A stretch of DNA of 64,000 nt from Sphingobacteriales bacterium. GTDB taxonomy: Bacteria; Bacteroidota; Bacteroidia; Chitinophagales; Chitinophagaceae. Below are positions 16,108 through 25,819 of this stretch, piece after piece. Within the stretch, counting starts at the first letter, position 1. Each line of letters begins with the position of its first letter. The stretch is taken from NCBI GenBank assembly GCA_016235125.1, contig JACRLZ010000008.1:124001-188000 (forward strand), read 5' to 3'. The notes under the pieces were generated by a model, which was not told the DNA's origin, searched no databases, and was given only the letters and a program-made list of their open reading frames with translations. Made by a program: the position numbers and the translations under genes.

Positions 16108-17505
16108 TTACTGTTTTTCGAAACAGCCCAGATCAGGCAGGCCAACAGGTCTTGGTTTGCCGTCGAGATCAATGATTACCCCGGCATTCACCCCTTTGTT
16201 GATGGCAGGAGAATTTGCTTTCAGCCTGAAATCATAATAGTTTTTTGAAGCATTAATGCTGTCAAACAGTGGGGGTTGATTATTTATTATCTGGTTGCTT
16301 GTAATGTTTGAAGGAGCTGTCTGTACTTTCCAGAGATTATAATCAAAATTTACATTGAAAGTTGTGTTACCGCTTTTAGCAACCACCACTTCGTTATCTA
16401 CTAATCCATTCTGACCCCAGAAGATGCAGTTGCGGAACAGGGCATTCAGGTTGGCTGTAACGGGGACATTGTTTATCGTAATAAAATTACTTACCACAAG
16501 TACCGGGTCTTTATGTTCGATGAACCGGTTGGCATAAGTAACCACAGTGCAATGGGTAAATTGATAATCCCCGCCCTTTACCAAAAAGACATTTTTTCCG
16601 CAATTGCTGATAAGACAATTTTTGGCTCTTGCACTTGAGTTAAGGGATATGATGCCGGCATCATAGGCATTATCTATCACACATTCATTTAAAGTCAGTT
16701 TGGGGTTTGCATTGGGAGCGGGATCCTGCAGGCCAATGGCCTGGTATGCATTTTTTATTACGGCATAATTCAGAATATTGTCTTTAGAACTGGTAAGAAA
16801 AAATATTCCGGGCCAGCTGGCGGGAAAATCCTTGTAGGGATCATCCAGCCGGTCGCCCTGAAAATAAACCCTGTCCACAGTGTCCTTTAATCCGTTTACC
16901 TGCAATGTCCCGTTTACAATTATTGGCGCATCAGCATGAACGTAGATCTGGCATCCTTTATTAATGGCCAGGGTTTGATTGCCATTAATAGTTAATGAAC
17001 CAAGAATAACATAAGGCAGATCATTGATCCAGGTTTCGTTTGCAGCAATCACTTTATCCCTGAAGAAATGGGCATTCTTTCCCCATGCTTCCAACTGCAC
17101 TTTACGATTATTTCCGTTGTAGCTTATTTGTATGCTGTCTCTGATTATGAACGGAAGGGAAGAAGCATTGGGGTTTACGTTTACCTGCACAAAAACATAC
17201 AGACTATCGTTGGCATTAATTTCAAGATTGCTGAATTCTGTTCCGGGAGTTCCATCTACATTCATTTTGTAAAAGGAGGAGGCACCTCCCATCAATTTCA
17301 GAGATGACAGGCGCAGCTTCTGGTTATTTTCATTTATAATTTTAAATGTACGGTAGGTAGAGCCGGTAGTTACAAAAACGGTATCATATTTAAGTGTATC
17401 AGCCGTTATGGTCACTCTTGCATCAGGAGAGATGATAAAAGAATCTTTTTTACAGGAAAAAAGAATAAAAGTTGTGAGCAAGGAAAATATTCCAAGGGTT
17501 TTCAT
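16108..17505 (-). CDS. Surface lipoprotein with parallel beta-helix-like repeats
   Basis: A 465-residue lipoprotein: MKTLGIFSLLTTFILFSC with the lipobox Cys at 18, followed by KKD. The N-terminal part has a beta-sandwich-like region (FKIINENNQKLRLSSLKL). The middle reads like right-handed beta-helix rungs (LTINGNQTLAINKGCQIYVH, IIVNGTLQVNG, AVIKNAYQAIGLQD, LTLNECVIDNAYDAGI). The end, SPAINKGVNAGVIIDLDGKP with a terminal DLGCFEKQ, matches the choice-of-anchor Q type domain of Bacteroidota surface proteins. Substrate or partner unknown. I chose the ATG at 17505 over an in-frame TTG three codons earlier. Confidence 0.8.
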   Translation of the reverse strand: MKTLGIFSLLTTFILFSCKKDSFIISPDARVTITADTLKYDTVFVTTGSTYRTFKIINENNQKLRLSSLKLMGGASSFYKMNVDGTPGTEFSNLEINANDSLYVFVQVNVNPNASSLPFIIRDSIQISYNGNNRKVQLEAWGKNAHFFRDKVIAANETWINDLPYVILGSLTINGNQTLAINKGCQIYVHADAPIIVNGTLQVNGLKDTVDRVYFQGDRLDDPYKDFPASWPGIFFLTSSKDNILNYAVIKNAYQAIGLQDPAPNANPKLTLNECVIDNAYDAGIISLNSSARAKNCLISNCGKNVFLVKGGDYQFTHCTVVTYANRFIEHKDPVLVVSNFITINNVPVTANLNALFRNCIFWGQNGLVDNEVVVAKSGNTTFNVNFDYNLWKVQTAPSNITSNQIINNQPPLFDSINASKNYYDFRLKANSPAINKGVNAGVIIDLDGKPRPVGLPDLGCFEKQ

Positions 17506-17535
17506 TGATACCAAAAATAACAGAAGAATCTGAGA

Positions 17536-18237
17536 TTAACGAGAGGCAATACAAAGTGTGGCCACACTTAGTTTCACATTTCCGGCTTTCAGCATTTCAA
17601 TGCCGCATGATTCCAGTGTGGCGCCGGTAGTTACCACATCATCTACCAGCAGCAGGTGTTTGTTCTTTATTTGATCCGGGTCAGCAAGCACAAATTTTCC
17701 TTCCATATTCTTCCATCTTTCAATACGGCCTTTTTTGGTTTGTGTTTCTGTGTGCTGAGGTCGGATTATTGCTTTTTCAAACACTGGTATCCTCATGCTT
17801 TCAGCCATTCCCAGACATAATAAAGTTGCCTGGTTATATCCTCTTCTTTTTTCTTTGGCAGGAAATAAGGGCAGGGGAATAAGCGCATCTATGTCATCAA
17901 AGCGACCTGAACGTTTCAACTGGTCGCCCATAATTTTTCCAAACTGTAAGCCAAGTTCCCTGTTGCTTTTGTATTTGAACTGGTGCATCAGGTGCTGCAT
18001 CAACGACTCTTTGGTGAAATAAAATTGAGCGGTTGCATTTACAAGCGGCAATCTGCCAATGAAAGTTTTCTCAACAGGATTGTTTGCATGCAATTCAAAA
18101 TTGGTTTCAGGCATTGCATCTATACATTTCATGCATAGAACCGTTTCAGTATTCAGTATGTCACTTCCGCATCCCGCACATACATGAGGAAAAAGCAGAT
18201 GGAGAACCGATTCTTTTATTTCTTTCAGCTGTATCAT
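17536..18237 (-). CDS. comF: ComF family amidophosphoribosyltransferase-like protein
   Basis: A 233-residue ComF protein, involved in DNA uptake in naturally competent bacteria. The N-terminal zinc finger is CAGCGSDILNTETVLCMKC. The PRPP-binding loop is LLLVDDVVTTGATLESCG near the C-terminus, preceded by the family signature IPLPLFPAKEKRRGYNQATLL. Its ATG overlaps the radA stop by 4 bases, so the two are translationally coupled. With comEC elsewhere in the window it supports a competence-type uptake pathway. Confidence 0.93.
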   Translation of the reverse strand: MIQLKEIKESVLHLLFPHVCAGCGSDILNTETVLCMKCIDAMPETNFELHANNPVEKTFIGRLPLVNATAQFYFTKESLMQHLMHQFKYKSNRELGLQFGKIMGDQLKRSGRFDDIDALIPLPLFPAKEKRRGYNQATLLCLGMAESMRIPVFEKAIIRPQHTETQTKKGRIERWKNMEGKFVLADPDQIKNKHLLLVDDVVTTGATLESCGIEMLKAGNVKLSVATLCIASR

Positions 18238-19628
18238 GTAAACAGATAACGATAAACTTCTTCTACCTGACCCATTGTTATTATTTCAATATTAAATTTC
18301 TGTTTAGCCAATCCCTTCTGGCCTGCCTGCCGGTAGGCAAGGTTGTATTTGGAAACAATGATCTTTTCAAAGCCGAGCTTTTCCGCTTCTGCAATTCTTT
18401 GATCAATCCTGTTCACAGCTCTTATTTCGCCGCTTAAGCCGACTTCACCGGCAAAGCAAATATGCTGAGGCACAGGCACGTCTTCATAAGAAGAAAGCAA
18501 TGCGCAAAGAACAGCAAGATCTATAGATGGGTCTTCCACTTTTAAGCCCCCTGCAATATTCAGAAAGACATCCTTTACTCCAAAATGAAAGCCTCCTCTT
18601 TTTTCCAATACTGCTAATAACAATTGCAAACGACGAAGATCAAATCCACTTACAGTGCGTTGCGGTGTGCCGTAAACAGATTGTGTAACCAATGCCTGAA
18701 CTTCTATCAGTAACGGCCTGATACCCTCCATTGTAGCTGCAATAGCAATACCGCTTAGCTGTTCTTCTTTTTGGGTAATCAGTATTTCACTTGGGTTGGA
18801 TACAACCCTCATCCCTTTATCGGTCATTTCATAAATTCCCAATTCTGCAGTACTGCCAAAACGGTTCTTCAATGTTCTTAAAATACGATAAGCATAGTGT
18901 CGGTCACCTTCAAACTGGAGCACAGTGTCAACCATGTGTTCCAGAATCTTTGGCCCGGCAATACTCCCGTCTTTGGTAATATGCCCGATTAAAAAAACAG
19001 GAGTATTGGTCTCTTTGGCAAATCGTTGAAATTCGGCAGCACATTCTCTTATTTGTGACACACTGCCGGGCGATGAGTCAATGTAATTTGTTTGCAAGGT
19101 TTGAACTGAATCAATAATAACTAAATCAGGCTTTAATTTTTTTATTTCTTCGAATATGATCTGGGTAGATGTTTCCGTGAGGAGATAAAATTTATCATTT
19201 TTCAAACCCAGCCTTTCAGCTCTCATCTTTATCTGCTGTTCACTTTCTTCGCCACTGATGTACAGAACTGTTGCATTTTTCAGCAATAAACCGTTTTGGA
19301 GAAATAAAGTGGATTTACCGATACCGGGTTCACCGGCAATTAAGACTAAACTTCCGGGAATGATGCCTCCGCCGAGCACCCGGTTTAATTCATCATCTGG
19401 TGTAAGCAGCCTTTTTTCTTCACTGCTTTTAATTTGATCTAAGGCAACAGTCCGGTTTATTCTTTTTTCCTGATGATAGTCTTTCCAGCCATTGGTTTTT
19501 AAACTGTCTTTATGAACTACTTCTTCAACAAACGTATTCCATTCATTGCATGAGGGACATTGCCCGGCCCATTTCACACTTTCATATCCGCAATTCTGAC
19601 AAAAGAATGCTGTCTTCGTTTTGCTCAT
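18234..19628 (-). CDS. radA: DNA repair protein RadA
   Basis: A 464-residue RecA-related helicase that promotes branch migration in recombination. The zinc finger is C10, C13, C24, C27 (CQNCGYESVKWAGQCPSC), Walker A GEPGIGKST, the RadA-specific motif is in LKNRFGSTAELGIYEM, and a Lon-type C-terminal domain follows. Residues about 429-437 (LAYRQAGQ), near the C-terminus in the family segment SKYN..KFNIEI, come from a GCCTGCCGGTAGGC palindrome. Likely start at ATG 19628, 4 bases after a TAACTTTA box. A terminator lies about 150 bases upstream. Confidence 0.96.
   Translation of the reverse strand: MSKTKTAFFCQNCGYESVKWAGQCPSCNEWNTFVEEVVHKDSLKTNGWKDYHQEKRINRTVALDQIKSSEEKRLLTPDDELNRVLGGGIIPGSLVLIAGEPGIGKSTLFLQNGLLLKNATVLYISGEESEQQIKMRAERLGLKNDKFYLLTETSTQIIFEEIKKLKPDLVIIDSVQTLQTNYIDSSPGSVSQIRECAAEFQRFAKETNTPVFLIGHITKDGSIAGPKILEHMVDTVLQFEGDRHYAYRILRTLKNRFGSTAELGIYEMTDKGMRVVSNPSEILITQKEEQLSGIAIAATMEGIRPLLIEVQALVTQSVYGTPQRTVSGFDLRRLQLLLAVLEKRGGFHFGVKDVFLNIAGGLKVEDPSIDLAVLCALLSSYEDVPVPQHICFAGEVGLSGEIRAVNRIDQRIAEAEKLGFEKIIVSKYNLAYRQAGQKGLAKQKFNIEIITMGQVEEVYRYLFT
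18320..18344. repeat. GCCTGCC/GGTAGGC palindrome inside radA
   Basis: The core TGCCTGCCGGTAGGCA is a palindrome with one mismatched pair, in frame in radA and encoding YRQAGQ. A related CCCGCCTG-A-CAGGCGGG palindrome lies in the M23 gene at 52137-52153. Confidence 0.65.
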
Positions 19629-19775
19629 GCACTAAAGTTAGTTGATTGAAAATAGTTTGCTGAAATGTTTGAACAATGATTAGTTCATATCATTAATTCA
19701 GTAAATAAATTTTAGAAAAAAGCGGAGAAAGATTACAAAAGAACCGGATAATAAAGACAGTTGTTTATTAAATGT

Positions 19776-19802
19776 AAAAAGGGCCAATCTTTCGATTGAC
19801 CC
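19776..19802 (-). terminator. Intrinsic terminator with GAAA loop
   Basis: The minus strand has GGGTCAATC, loop GAAA, GATTGGCCC (one mismatched pair), followed by TTTTTACATTT. There is no recognisable gene directly before it on that strand. Confidence 0.75.
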
Positions 19803-19905
19803 CCTTACTTACTAACCCATTAAATTCTGTTGCTAAGTTACAATTATGCCCCACATTTCAAAATAAATTTTTCTCTCTGTGCATAAGTTCCCTATGACTA
19901 CCGCA
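19776..19905 (-). ncRNA. Candidate small RNA or radA leader ending in a terminator
   Basis: The minus strand has a TAATTTCG box (19907-19914, one mismatch to TAnnTTTG), then about 100 bases with short hairpins (CATA..TATG around 19885; GGGGCATAATTG), then the strong hairpin and U-run. Only 7-8 codon ATG frames exist within it. It could be a free-standing sRNA or an attenuated leader of radA. I did not recognise a known family (not SRP, tmRNA or RNase P). Confidence 0.4.
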
Positions 19906-20124
19906 GCGAAATTATTTTTTTAAAATGGGATGCTTTTTAAGGCACAAATGCCTAATAATCAAATTGTTGATAAATATTTGTCTCGTTTTAGTCATTTAAC
20001 TCTTTTGTTTTTTTTATAAAAATTTGCTTTTGGAAAATGACAAAAAGACGGGGAAATTTGATTTGATTCAAGTGGTCGCAAATTTGTTATAAATCAGGGG
20101 TGTGAAAGCAAAAAACTATAAAAT

Positions 20125-20820
20125 ATGACAACAGAAATCTGGATTGTTTCAATGGCTTTTTTAGGTATCAGTTTACTGGTTTCGGGCATACTGAAAAGCA
20201 AGTTTTCCCGGTATGCCAAGATACCCCTTGCAAATGGTTTGTCGGGTAGGGAAATAGCTGAAAAAATGCTGAAGGAAAACGGAATTTATAATGTGAAAGT
20301 GACTTCAGTTGAAGGGTTTTTGTCGGATCATTATAATCCCCTTAACAGAACAGTTAATCTTAGCCCGGATGTATATAACGGAACCAGTATTTCCGCTGCT
20401 GCTGTGGCCGCACATGAGTGTGGACATGCTGTGCAGCATGCTACTGCCTACGGACCGCTCATGTTAAGGAGCCGGTTGGTGCCGGTGGTGCAGGTGAGCT
20501 CCAACCTGGTGAACCTGATTTTATTGGCAGGAATAATAGTATTGGCAACTACCCAAAACCCAACCGTTCTTTTAATCGGTATCATTCTAATGAGCATAAC
20601 AGTATTATTCTCCCTGATTACCCTGCCGGTTGAGTTTGATGCAAGCAAAAGAGCATTAGCCTGGTTAAATACTACGAATGTTACTAACCGGGACGAATAT
20701 CCAAAGGCCAAAGACGCCTTAAAATGGGCGGCTACCACCTATGTGGTTGCGGCACTGGCAGCCGTGGTCACCCTTATACAATATATAATGATATATCTGG
20801 GAAGTCGGGACAGAAACTAA
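20125..20820 (+). CDS. Membrane zinc metallopeptidase, YugP-like
   Basis: A 231-residue protein of the neutral zinc metallopeptidase family (YugP-like). It starts with a membrane segment (WIVSMAFLGISLLVSGIL). The zinc motif is HECGH (about 97-101, in AAAVAAHECGHAVQHA). Two or three further hydrophobic helices follow (NLVNLILLAGIIVLATT, LLIGIILMSITVLFSLITL), and a last one near the C-terminus. The third ligand is probably in LPVEFDASKRAL. Substrate unknown. A terminator separates it from the SusC gene. Confidence 0.9.
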   Translation: MTTEIWIVSMAFLGISLLVSGILKSKFSRYAKIPLANGLSGREIAEKMLKENGIYNVKVTSVEGFLSDHYNPLNRTVNLSPDVYNGTSISAAAVAAHECGHAVQHATAYGPLMLRSRLVPVVQVSSNLVNLILLAGIIVLATTQNPTVLLIGIILMSITVLFSLITLPVEFDASKRALAWLNTTNVTNRDEYPKAKDALKWAATTYVVAALAAVVTLIQYIMIYLGSRDRN

Positions 20821-20848
20821 CAACTGTTTCTTGATTTAAATCAATTTT

Positions 20849-20880
20849 AAAAACCATGCAGCAGCCTGCATGGTTTTTTT
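20849..20880 (+). terminator. Intrinsic terminator after the metallopeptidase
   Basis: Perfect hairpin AAACCATGCAG, loop CAGC, CTGCATGGTTT with a run of T residues. The A-run on the left arm could make it work in both directions. Confidence 0.85.
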
Positions 20881-20930
20881 ATCTTTATTGCGGATGGTTT
20901 AACAATTTCTTAATCTTTCAAAAACATCAC

Positions 20931-23900
20931 ATGAGAAAACTTTTTTGCCTGCTGGCAGGCATGTTGTTATTTTTCTGCAACAGCATGTTTGCCCAACAGC
21001 ATGAAGTAACCGGAAAGGTTACTGATGCTAACGGGGCTCCGATAAACGGCGCTTCTATCAAGATCAAAGGTTCTCGTGAAGGAACCGCAACTTCATCTGA
21101 CGGAACTTTTAAAATTAATGCTTCTGAAAAAGATGTATTAATAATTAGTGCGGTCGGGAATGAAACGCAAAACATCACGGTTGGTAAATCCACAACGCTA
21201 AATGTATCTATGGTTCAGGCTACCAGTTCTCTGAACGAGGTAGTTGTAACAGCATTAGGTATCAGGAAAGAAAAAAAGGCGTTGGGATATGCAGTATCCA
21301 CCCTTGGCAAAACCGATCTTGAATTAAGGGCTGAACCCGACCTTGCACGGATTTTAAATGGTAAAGCTCCCGGAGTGAATATCGGAAACACAAGTGGCCT
21401 ATCCGGTAGCGGCACCAATATTGTTATTCGTGGTGTTAATACAATTACCGGAAATACCCAGCCTCTTTTTGTAATTGATGGCGTTCCTTTTGATGCCAGT
21501 ACCAATACAAAGGGAAGCTTTGTTTATGGCAATCAGACAACAAGCCGTTTTTTCGATATAGATCCTAATAACATAGAAAGTGTCAGCGTACTTAAAGGTC
21601 TTAGCGCTACAACACTTTATGGTGAGCAGGGAGCCAATGGTGTAATTCTGATTACTACCAAGAATGGTTCGGGACGTAAGGCAAAATCCAAATCAGAAGT
21701 AACCGTAACACAATCTTATTTTGTAAACCAGGTAGCAAACCTTCCGGAGTATAATGATGTGTATGGCGGTGGCTTTGATTTGAGTGTAGGCCTTACATTC
21801 TTTAGTAATTGGGGTGCAAAATTTACAAATCCGCCTGCCTTGGTTAATCACCCCTATTCACGGGCAAACTTAAATGTAGCGTTTCCTGAATATATCGGAG
21901 CTAAATATGAATACAAATTTTACAACAGTGTAAAGAACTTTTTCAGAAATGGTTCAGTCAGCAATACTGGTATAAACTTCCAGGGAGGAAAAGACAATGT
22001 AAATTATAACCTGAGTTACAGCTACCTGGATGAAAAAGGTTTTGTGATCGGTAACGGGGCAAGAAGAAATACATTTGGCTTTGGCGGTTCTGCCAAGTTA
22101 AGTAATAAACTTACGGTATCAACTACCGCAAATTTTGTATTGAATGATGTTAAGTCTCCGCCTACAAGTACCAGTTTTGGCAGCCGTGCAACGGTTACTT
22201 CAGTTTTTGGCGATGTATTATATACTCCCACTGCCGTTGACCTCATGAATCTGCCCTGGGAAAACCCCCTCGATCATTCTCATGTTTATTACCGGGCTTC
22301 TAATGATATTCAGAACCCCAGGTGGACACTGTACAACTCATTCACAAAAAACAATACCAGCCGTTATTATGGGCAGGCGTCGGTAGCCTATGAAGTGATA
22401 AAGAATCTCAACGTCACCTATCGGCTGGGGGTTGATAATTATACTGAAAACGCACTGTATGCACAGAATAAAGGAGGGTATTCTTATGCAACCGGAATTT
22501 TAAGAACATCAACAGTAACCAACAGAATTTGGGACCATACCTTGTTGGTAAATTATAAAAAAGATTTTGGCGGAGATTTCGATCTTACAGTTGATGCAGG
22601 TATAAATTCAAGGGAACTGGCTTATAAAAGTTCCGGAAATCTTAGCAGAGATCAACTGGTTTATGGGCTTTTAGATCATTCAAATTTTGTTACACATGAC
22701 ATTGTGAGTGAAGGAGGTGTTGATCTGGATTATAATGAAAGACAACAAACCATTGCTGCCTTTTTGCAGGGGATATTGGGTTATAAGGGATATGCCTATC
22801 TTACACTTGCGGGAAGAAACAGTTGGTCTTCCACACTTGAGGAGGCAAACAGGAGTATTTTTTATCCAAATGTAAGTTTATCATTTATTCCTACTTCTGC
22901 TTTTGCTTCCCTTAAGACAAGCAAGGTGGTTAATTATCTGAAAGTAAGGTTAGGCTATTCTGCCAGTGCAAACTTCCCTTCGCCTTATCAAACGAGAGGC
23001 ATATTGAATGTAAGCACAAGAAATTTTATAGATAGAAACGGCAATCCTGTTAATGCTAATGCCTTGCCAAGGGTACTATCCAACCCCGATCTTAAACCCG
23101 AGCTTGCAAATGAATTAGAAGCTGGTTTAGAAGGAAAACTTGTTAACAACAGAGTTAGTTTTGACTTCACTTTCTATGACAGAAAAATTAAAGATCAGAT
23201 ATTGAACCGGCCCCTTGATCCTGCTACAGGTTATACATCGCAGACAATTAATGCGGGAAAGGTCTCCAATAAAGGGGTAGAACTTGGTTTGGGTTATACA
23301 ATAATAAAAAACAAAAACTGGCGCTGGCAGGTGGATGGTTTATTTGCAAAAAATAAGAGTAATGTATCTGATATACCTACAGATTTAAAGGAAATAGTTT
23401 TCGCCGGATATACAACACTTGGAAATTTTGCTATCAATGGTCAGCCCCTGGGAGTAATTAAAGGATACGGATATGTAAGGGATGTTAAAAGCGGTCAGCG
23501 GGTTGTTCAGGCCAATGGAGACTACCAGATTGATAATACGATCAGCATATTAGGTGACCCCACTCCTGATTTTAAAATGACAGGAATAACCGAGGTAAGC
23601 TATAAGTTCGTTACGTTAAGGGCACAGTTTGAATATACAAAAGGAGGCGATTTTTATTCTGCTACATCCAGTGTATTACTGGGAAGAGGCGTGACACAGG
23701 ATACCCGTTTCGACCGGGCAGCTCCTTATATCTTACCGGGTGTTAAAGCCGATGGAACTCCAAATGATATTCAAATCTCCGCTACACAGGCCTATTTTGA
23801 TAATACTGTTGCAGGAGGCTCCGCAGATGAAGCGGGTATTTATGATGGTACTGTTTACAGGCTGAGAGAAGCTTCTCTTGCATTTCAAATACCTGAAAAG

Positions 23901-24101
23901 CTGTATCGAAAAACACCATTCGGCGCTATTTCTTTTACCATTAGCGGATCAAATCTGTGGTACTATGCACCTAATTTTCCAAAATATGTGCACTTTGATC
24001 CTGAAACAAATGGATTGGGAGTAGGCAACGGAAGAGGTCTTGAATTTTTTACCGGTCCTTCATCCCGCAGGTTTGGGGCCAGCATTCGTGTTACATTCTA
24101 A
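20931..24101 (+). CDS. SusC/RagA family TonB-linked outer membrane protein
   Basis: A 1056-residue TonB-dependent transporter of the SusC type that imports oligomers handed over by its SusD partner. The start MRKLFCLLAGMLLFF gives a good signal peptide ending MFAQQ; an ATG 25 codons upstream lies in the terminator region and was not used. Order: carboxypeptidase-regulatory-like domain (about 25-105), the SusC signature NEVVVTALGIRKEKKALGYA, plug domain (about 115-240, with NIVIRGVNTITGNTQPLFVI), and a beta-barrel ending RRFGASIRVTF. The SusD gene follows after 12 bases. No glycosidase or sigma/anti-sigma pair is next to it, so the substrate cannot be inferred. Confidence 0.95.
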   Translation: MRKLFCLLAGMLLFFCNSMFAQQHEVTGKVTDANGAPINGASIKIKGSREGTATSSDGTFKINASEKDVLIISAVGNETQNITVGKSTTLNVSMVQATSSLNEVVVTALGIRKEKKALGYAVSTLGKTDLELRAEPDLARILNGKAPGVNIGNTSGLSGSGTNIVIRGVNTITGNTQPLFVIDGVPFDASTNTKGSFVYGNQTTSRFFDIDPNNIESVSVLKGLSATTLYGEQGANGVILITTKNGSGRKAKSKSEVTVTQSYFVNQVANLPEYNDVYGGGFDLSVGLTFFSNWGAKFTNPPALVNHPYSRANLNVAFPEYIGAKYEYKFYNSVKNFFRNGSVSNTGINFQGGKDNVNYNLSYSYLDEKGFVIGNGARRNTFGFGGSAKLSNKLTVSTTANFVLNDVKSPPTSTSFGSRATVTSVFGDVLYTPTAVDLMNLPWENPLDHSHVYYRASNDIQNPRWTLYNSFTKNNTSRYYGQASVAYEVIKNLNVTYRLGVDNYTENALYAQNKGGYSYATGILRTSTVTNRIWDHTLLVNYKKDFGGDFDLTVDAGINSRELAYKSSGNLSRDQLVYGLLDHSNFVTHDIVSEGGVDLDYNERQQTIAAFLQGILGYKGYAYLTLAGRNSWSSTLEEANRSIFYPNVSLSFIPTSAFASLKTSKVVNYLKVRLGYSASANFPSPYQTRGILNVSTRNFIDRNGNPVNANALPRVLSNPDLKPELANELEAGLEGKLVNNRVSFDFTFYDRKIKDQILNRPLDPATGYTSQTINAGKVSNKGVELGLGYTIIKNKNWRWQVDGLFAKNKSNVSDIPTDLKEIVFAGYTTLGNFAINGQPLGVIKGYGYVRDVKSGQRVVQANGDYQIDNTISILGDPTPDFKMTGITEVSYKFVTLRAQFEYTKGGDFYSATSSVLLGRGVTQDTRFDRAAPYILPGVKADGTPNDIQISATQAYFDNTVAGGSADEAGIYDGTVYRLREASLAFQIPEKLYRKTPFGAISFTISGSNLWYYAPNFPKYVHFDPETNGLGVGNGRGLEFFTGPSSRRFGASIRVTF

Positions 24102-24113
24102 AAAATATTATAT

Positions 24114-25793
24114 ATGAAAAAATTAAGTATAATCATAATTGCAGCAATGACCGTCCTGAGTTCTTGCCAAAAGAAACTGGATTCGCTATTGCAAAACCCC
24201 AACGGGCCGGATCTCAATACGGCTAACGTTGATCTCTTGCTGAATACAGTTCAGCTCAATTTCACCGGTTTTTTCTCAGGTGCTGAAGATTTTGGCGGTC
24301 AGCTCACCCGCCAGCAACAATGGTATGGCCCTCTTTATAATAACGGGTATACGCCAAGCAGTTTTGATGGTCTTTGGACTACAGCCTATTCAGGAGTAAT
24401 TGTAAATGCAGATAAGGTAATTGAACTGGCGGGGCCTCAAAAGAAATATTTTCAATCAGGGGTAGCAAAAATGCTGAAAGCTTACACTTACGGTACTTTG
24501 GTGGATTGTTTTGGCGATGTTCCTTACAGCGAAGCAGCACAAGGTGTGAACAATCTGAATCCACATGTGACACCAGGTGTACAAGTTTATGCAGGAGTAT
24601 TAACCTTGCTCGACAGCGCCATTTCGGATTTTAATAAAACAGGTGCTGCAGCAGGCCCCACTAATGACTTGTATTACGCAGGAAATAAAACAAACTGGAG
24701 AAAAGCTGCTAAGACACTCAAGTTAAAGTTCCTTACACAATTAAGACTGGTTGATAATACAGTAGGGGCAAAAATTCAGGCTCTTTTAACTGAGAATGAT
24801 TTGATTACTTCTACTGCTACTGACTTCGAATTTAAATATGGAACTAATGTCAGTTCACCGGATGCAAGACATCCACATTATGCAGCTAACTATCTTTCCG
24901 GAGGAACAGCAGGTGAATTTATTGCCAACTATTTTATGTGGCTTGTAACTGCATCTAAAACAGGCGGCGCTGTTTCATCCATTGACCCAAGACGGAGGTA
25001 TTATTTTTATCGTCAGCGCACCAATTATGCTGATGTAAATCAGCAATCAGTTTCATGTGCTTATGAGACCGTACCGGGTCATTATCCCAGCGTTCCTTCT
25101 CAAACACCTTTCTGTTTGGTAGGTGCTGGTTATTGGGGTAGAGATCATGGCGATGCTTCGGGTATTCCACCAGACGGTCAATTGCGTACAGCATGGGGCG
25201 TTTATCCTGCAGGTGGGCAATTTGATGCCAACCAGGGAACTTCAGTATCCTTATCATTAGGTGGACGGGGTGCTGGAATAGAACCCATCTGGGAATACTT
25301 CTTTACTTCATTCCTGGAAGCTGAAATAGCATTGAAAATGGGTATCACCACCGCCGGAACACCCCGTGCTTTATTAGAAGCAGGTATAAGAGGTTCTATC
25401 AGTAAAGTGATTAACTTCCCCGCAACTATCGGCGTTACTGTTTCCGCCAGTTTTGTGCCTACACAGTCTGCTATTGATAATTATGTGAATAACGTCTTAG
25501 CTGAATACGATGCAGCAGCTAATGATGATGTCAGGCTCGAGGTAATTATGAGAGAATATTACATAGCGCTTTGGGGAAATGGCATGGAAGCGTATAATAA
25601 TTACAGAAGAACCGGGAAGCCATCGAATATGCAATTGGTGAAAACCACCGCAACACCTGGTTTCTTTCCCCGTTCTCATTATTATCCTTCAGTGTTTATT
25701 AACAGGAATCTGAATGCACCGGCACAAAAGAATATTGGCGCCGCTGCCAATAAAGTATTCTGGGATAATAATCCTGATAATTTTTGTAAATAA
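24114..25793 (+). CDS. SusD/RagB-like nutrient-binding outer membrane lipoprotein
   Basis: A 559-residue SusD-like protein of the SusD-like_2 type. The lipoprotein signal is MKKLSIIIIAAMTVLSSC with Cys 18. The helical TPR-like segments that define the family are visible (GVAKMLKAYTYGTLVDCFGD, WRKAAKTLKLKFLTQLRLVD). NPNGPDLNTANVDLLLNTVQ is the typical mature start and NYRRTGKP the typical C-terminal motif. It lies on the cell surface as a lid on the SusC barrel. Part of the SusC-SusD-lipoprotein operon. Confidence 0.94.
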   Translation: MKKLSIIIIAAMTVLSSCQKKLDSLLQNPNGPDLNTANVDLLLNTVQLNFTGFFSGAEDFGGQLTRQQQWYGPLYNNGYTPSSFDGLWTTAYSGVIVNADKVIELAGPQKKYFQSGVAKMLKAYTYGTLVDCFGDVPYSEAAQGVNNLNPHVTPGVQVYAGVLTLLDSAISDFNKTGAAAGPTNDLYYAGNKTNWRKAAKTLKLKFLTQLRLVDNTVGAKIQALLTENDLITSTATDFEFKYGTNVSSPDARHPHYAANYLSGGTAGEFIANYFMWLVTASKTGGAVSSIDPRRRYYFYRQRTNYADVNQQSVSCAYETVPGHYPSVPSQTPFCLVGAGYWGRDHGDASGIPPDGQLRTAWGVYPAGGQFDANQGTSVSLSLGGRGAGIEPIWEYFFTSFLEAEIALKMGITTAGTPRALLEAGIRGSISKVINFPATIGVTVSASFVPTQSAIDNYVNNVLAEYDAAANDDVRLEVIMREYYIALWGNGMEAYNNYRRTGKPSNMQLVKTTATPGFFPRSHYYPSVFINRNLNAPAQKNIGAAANKVFWDNNPDNFCK

Positions 25794-25819
25794 TATTGCC
25801 AATATTTAAAGTAATTTAT

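Larger units (their letters stand above)
19629..20124. other. 496-base gene-free region
   Basis: No protein gene is apparent on either strand. On the minus strand it holds a well-formed intrinsic terminator (19776-19802) with a structured stretch before it, interpreted as a small RNA. The remainder (about 19920-20124) is AT-rich, with T- and A-runs, and presumably contains the promoter of the downstream metallopeptidase; I could not fix that promoter. Confidence 0.6.

Noticed and set aside
20856..20931. An earlier ATG for the SusC gene
   Set aside because: It falls inside the preceding terminator and adds residues before a perfect signal peptide.
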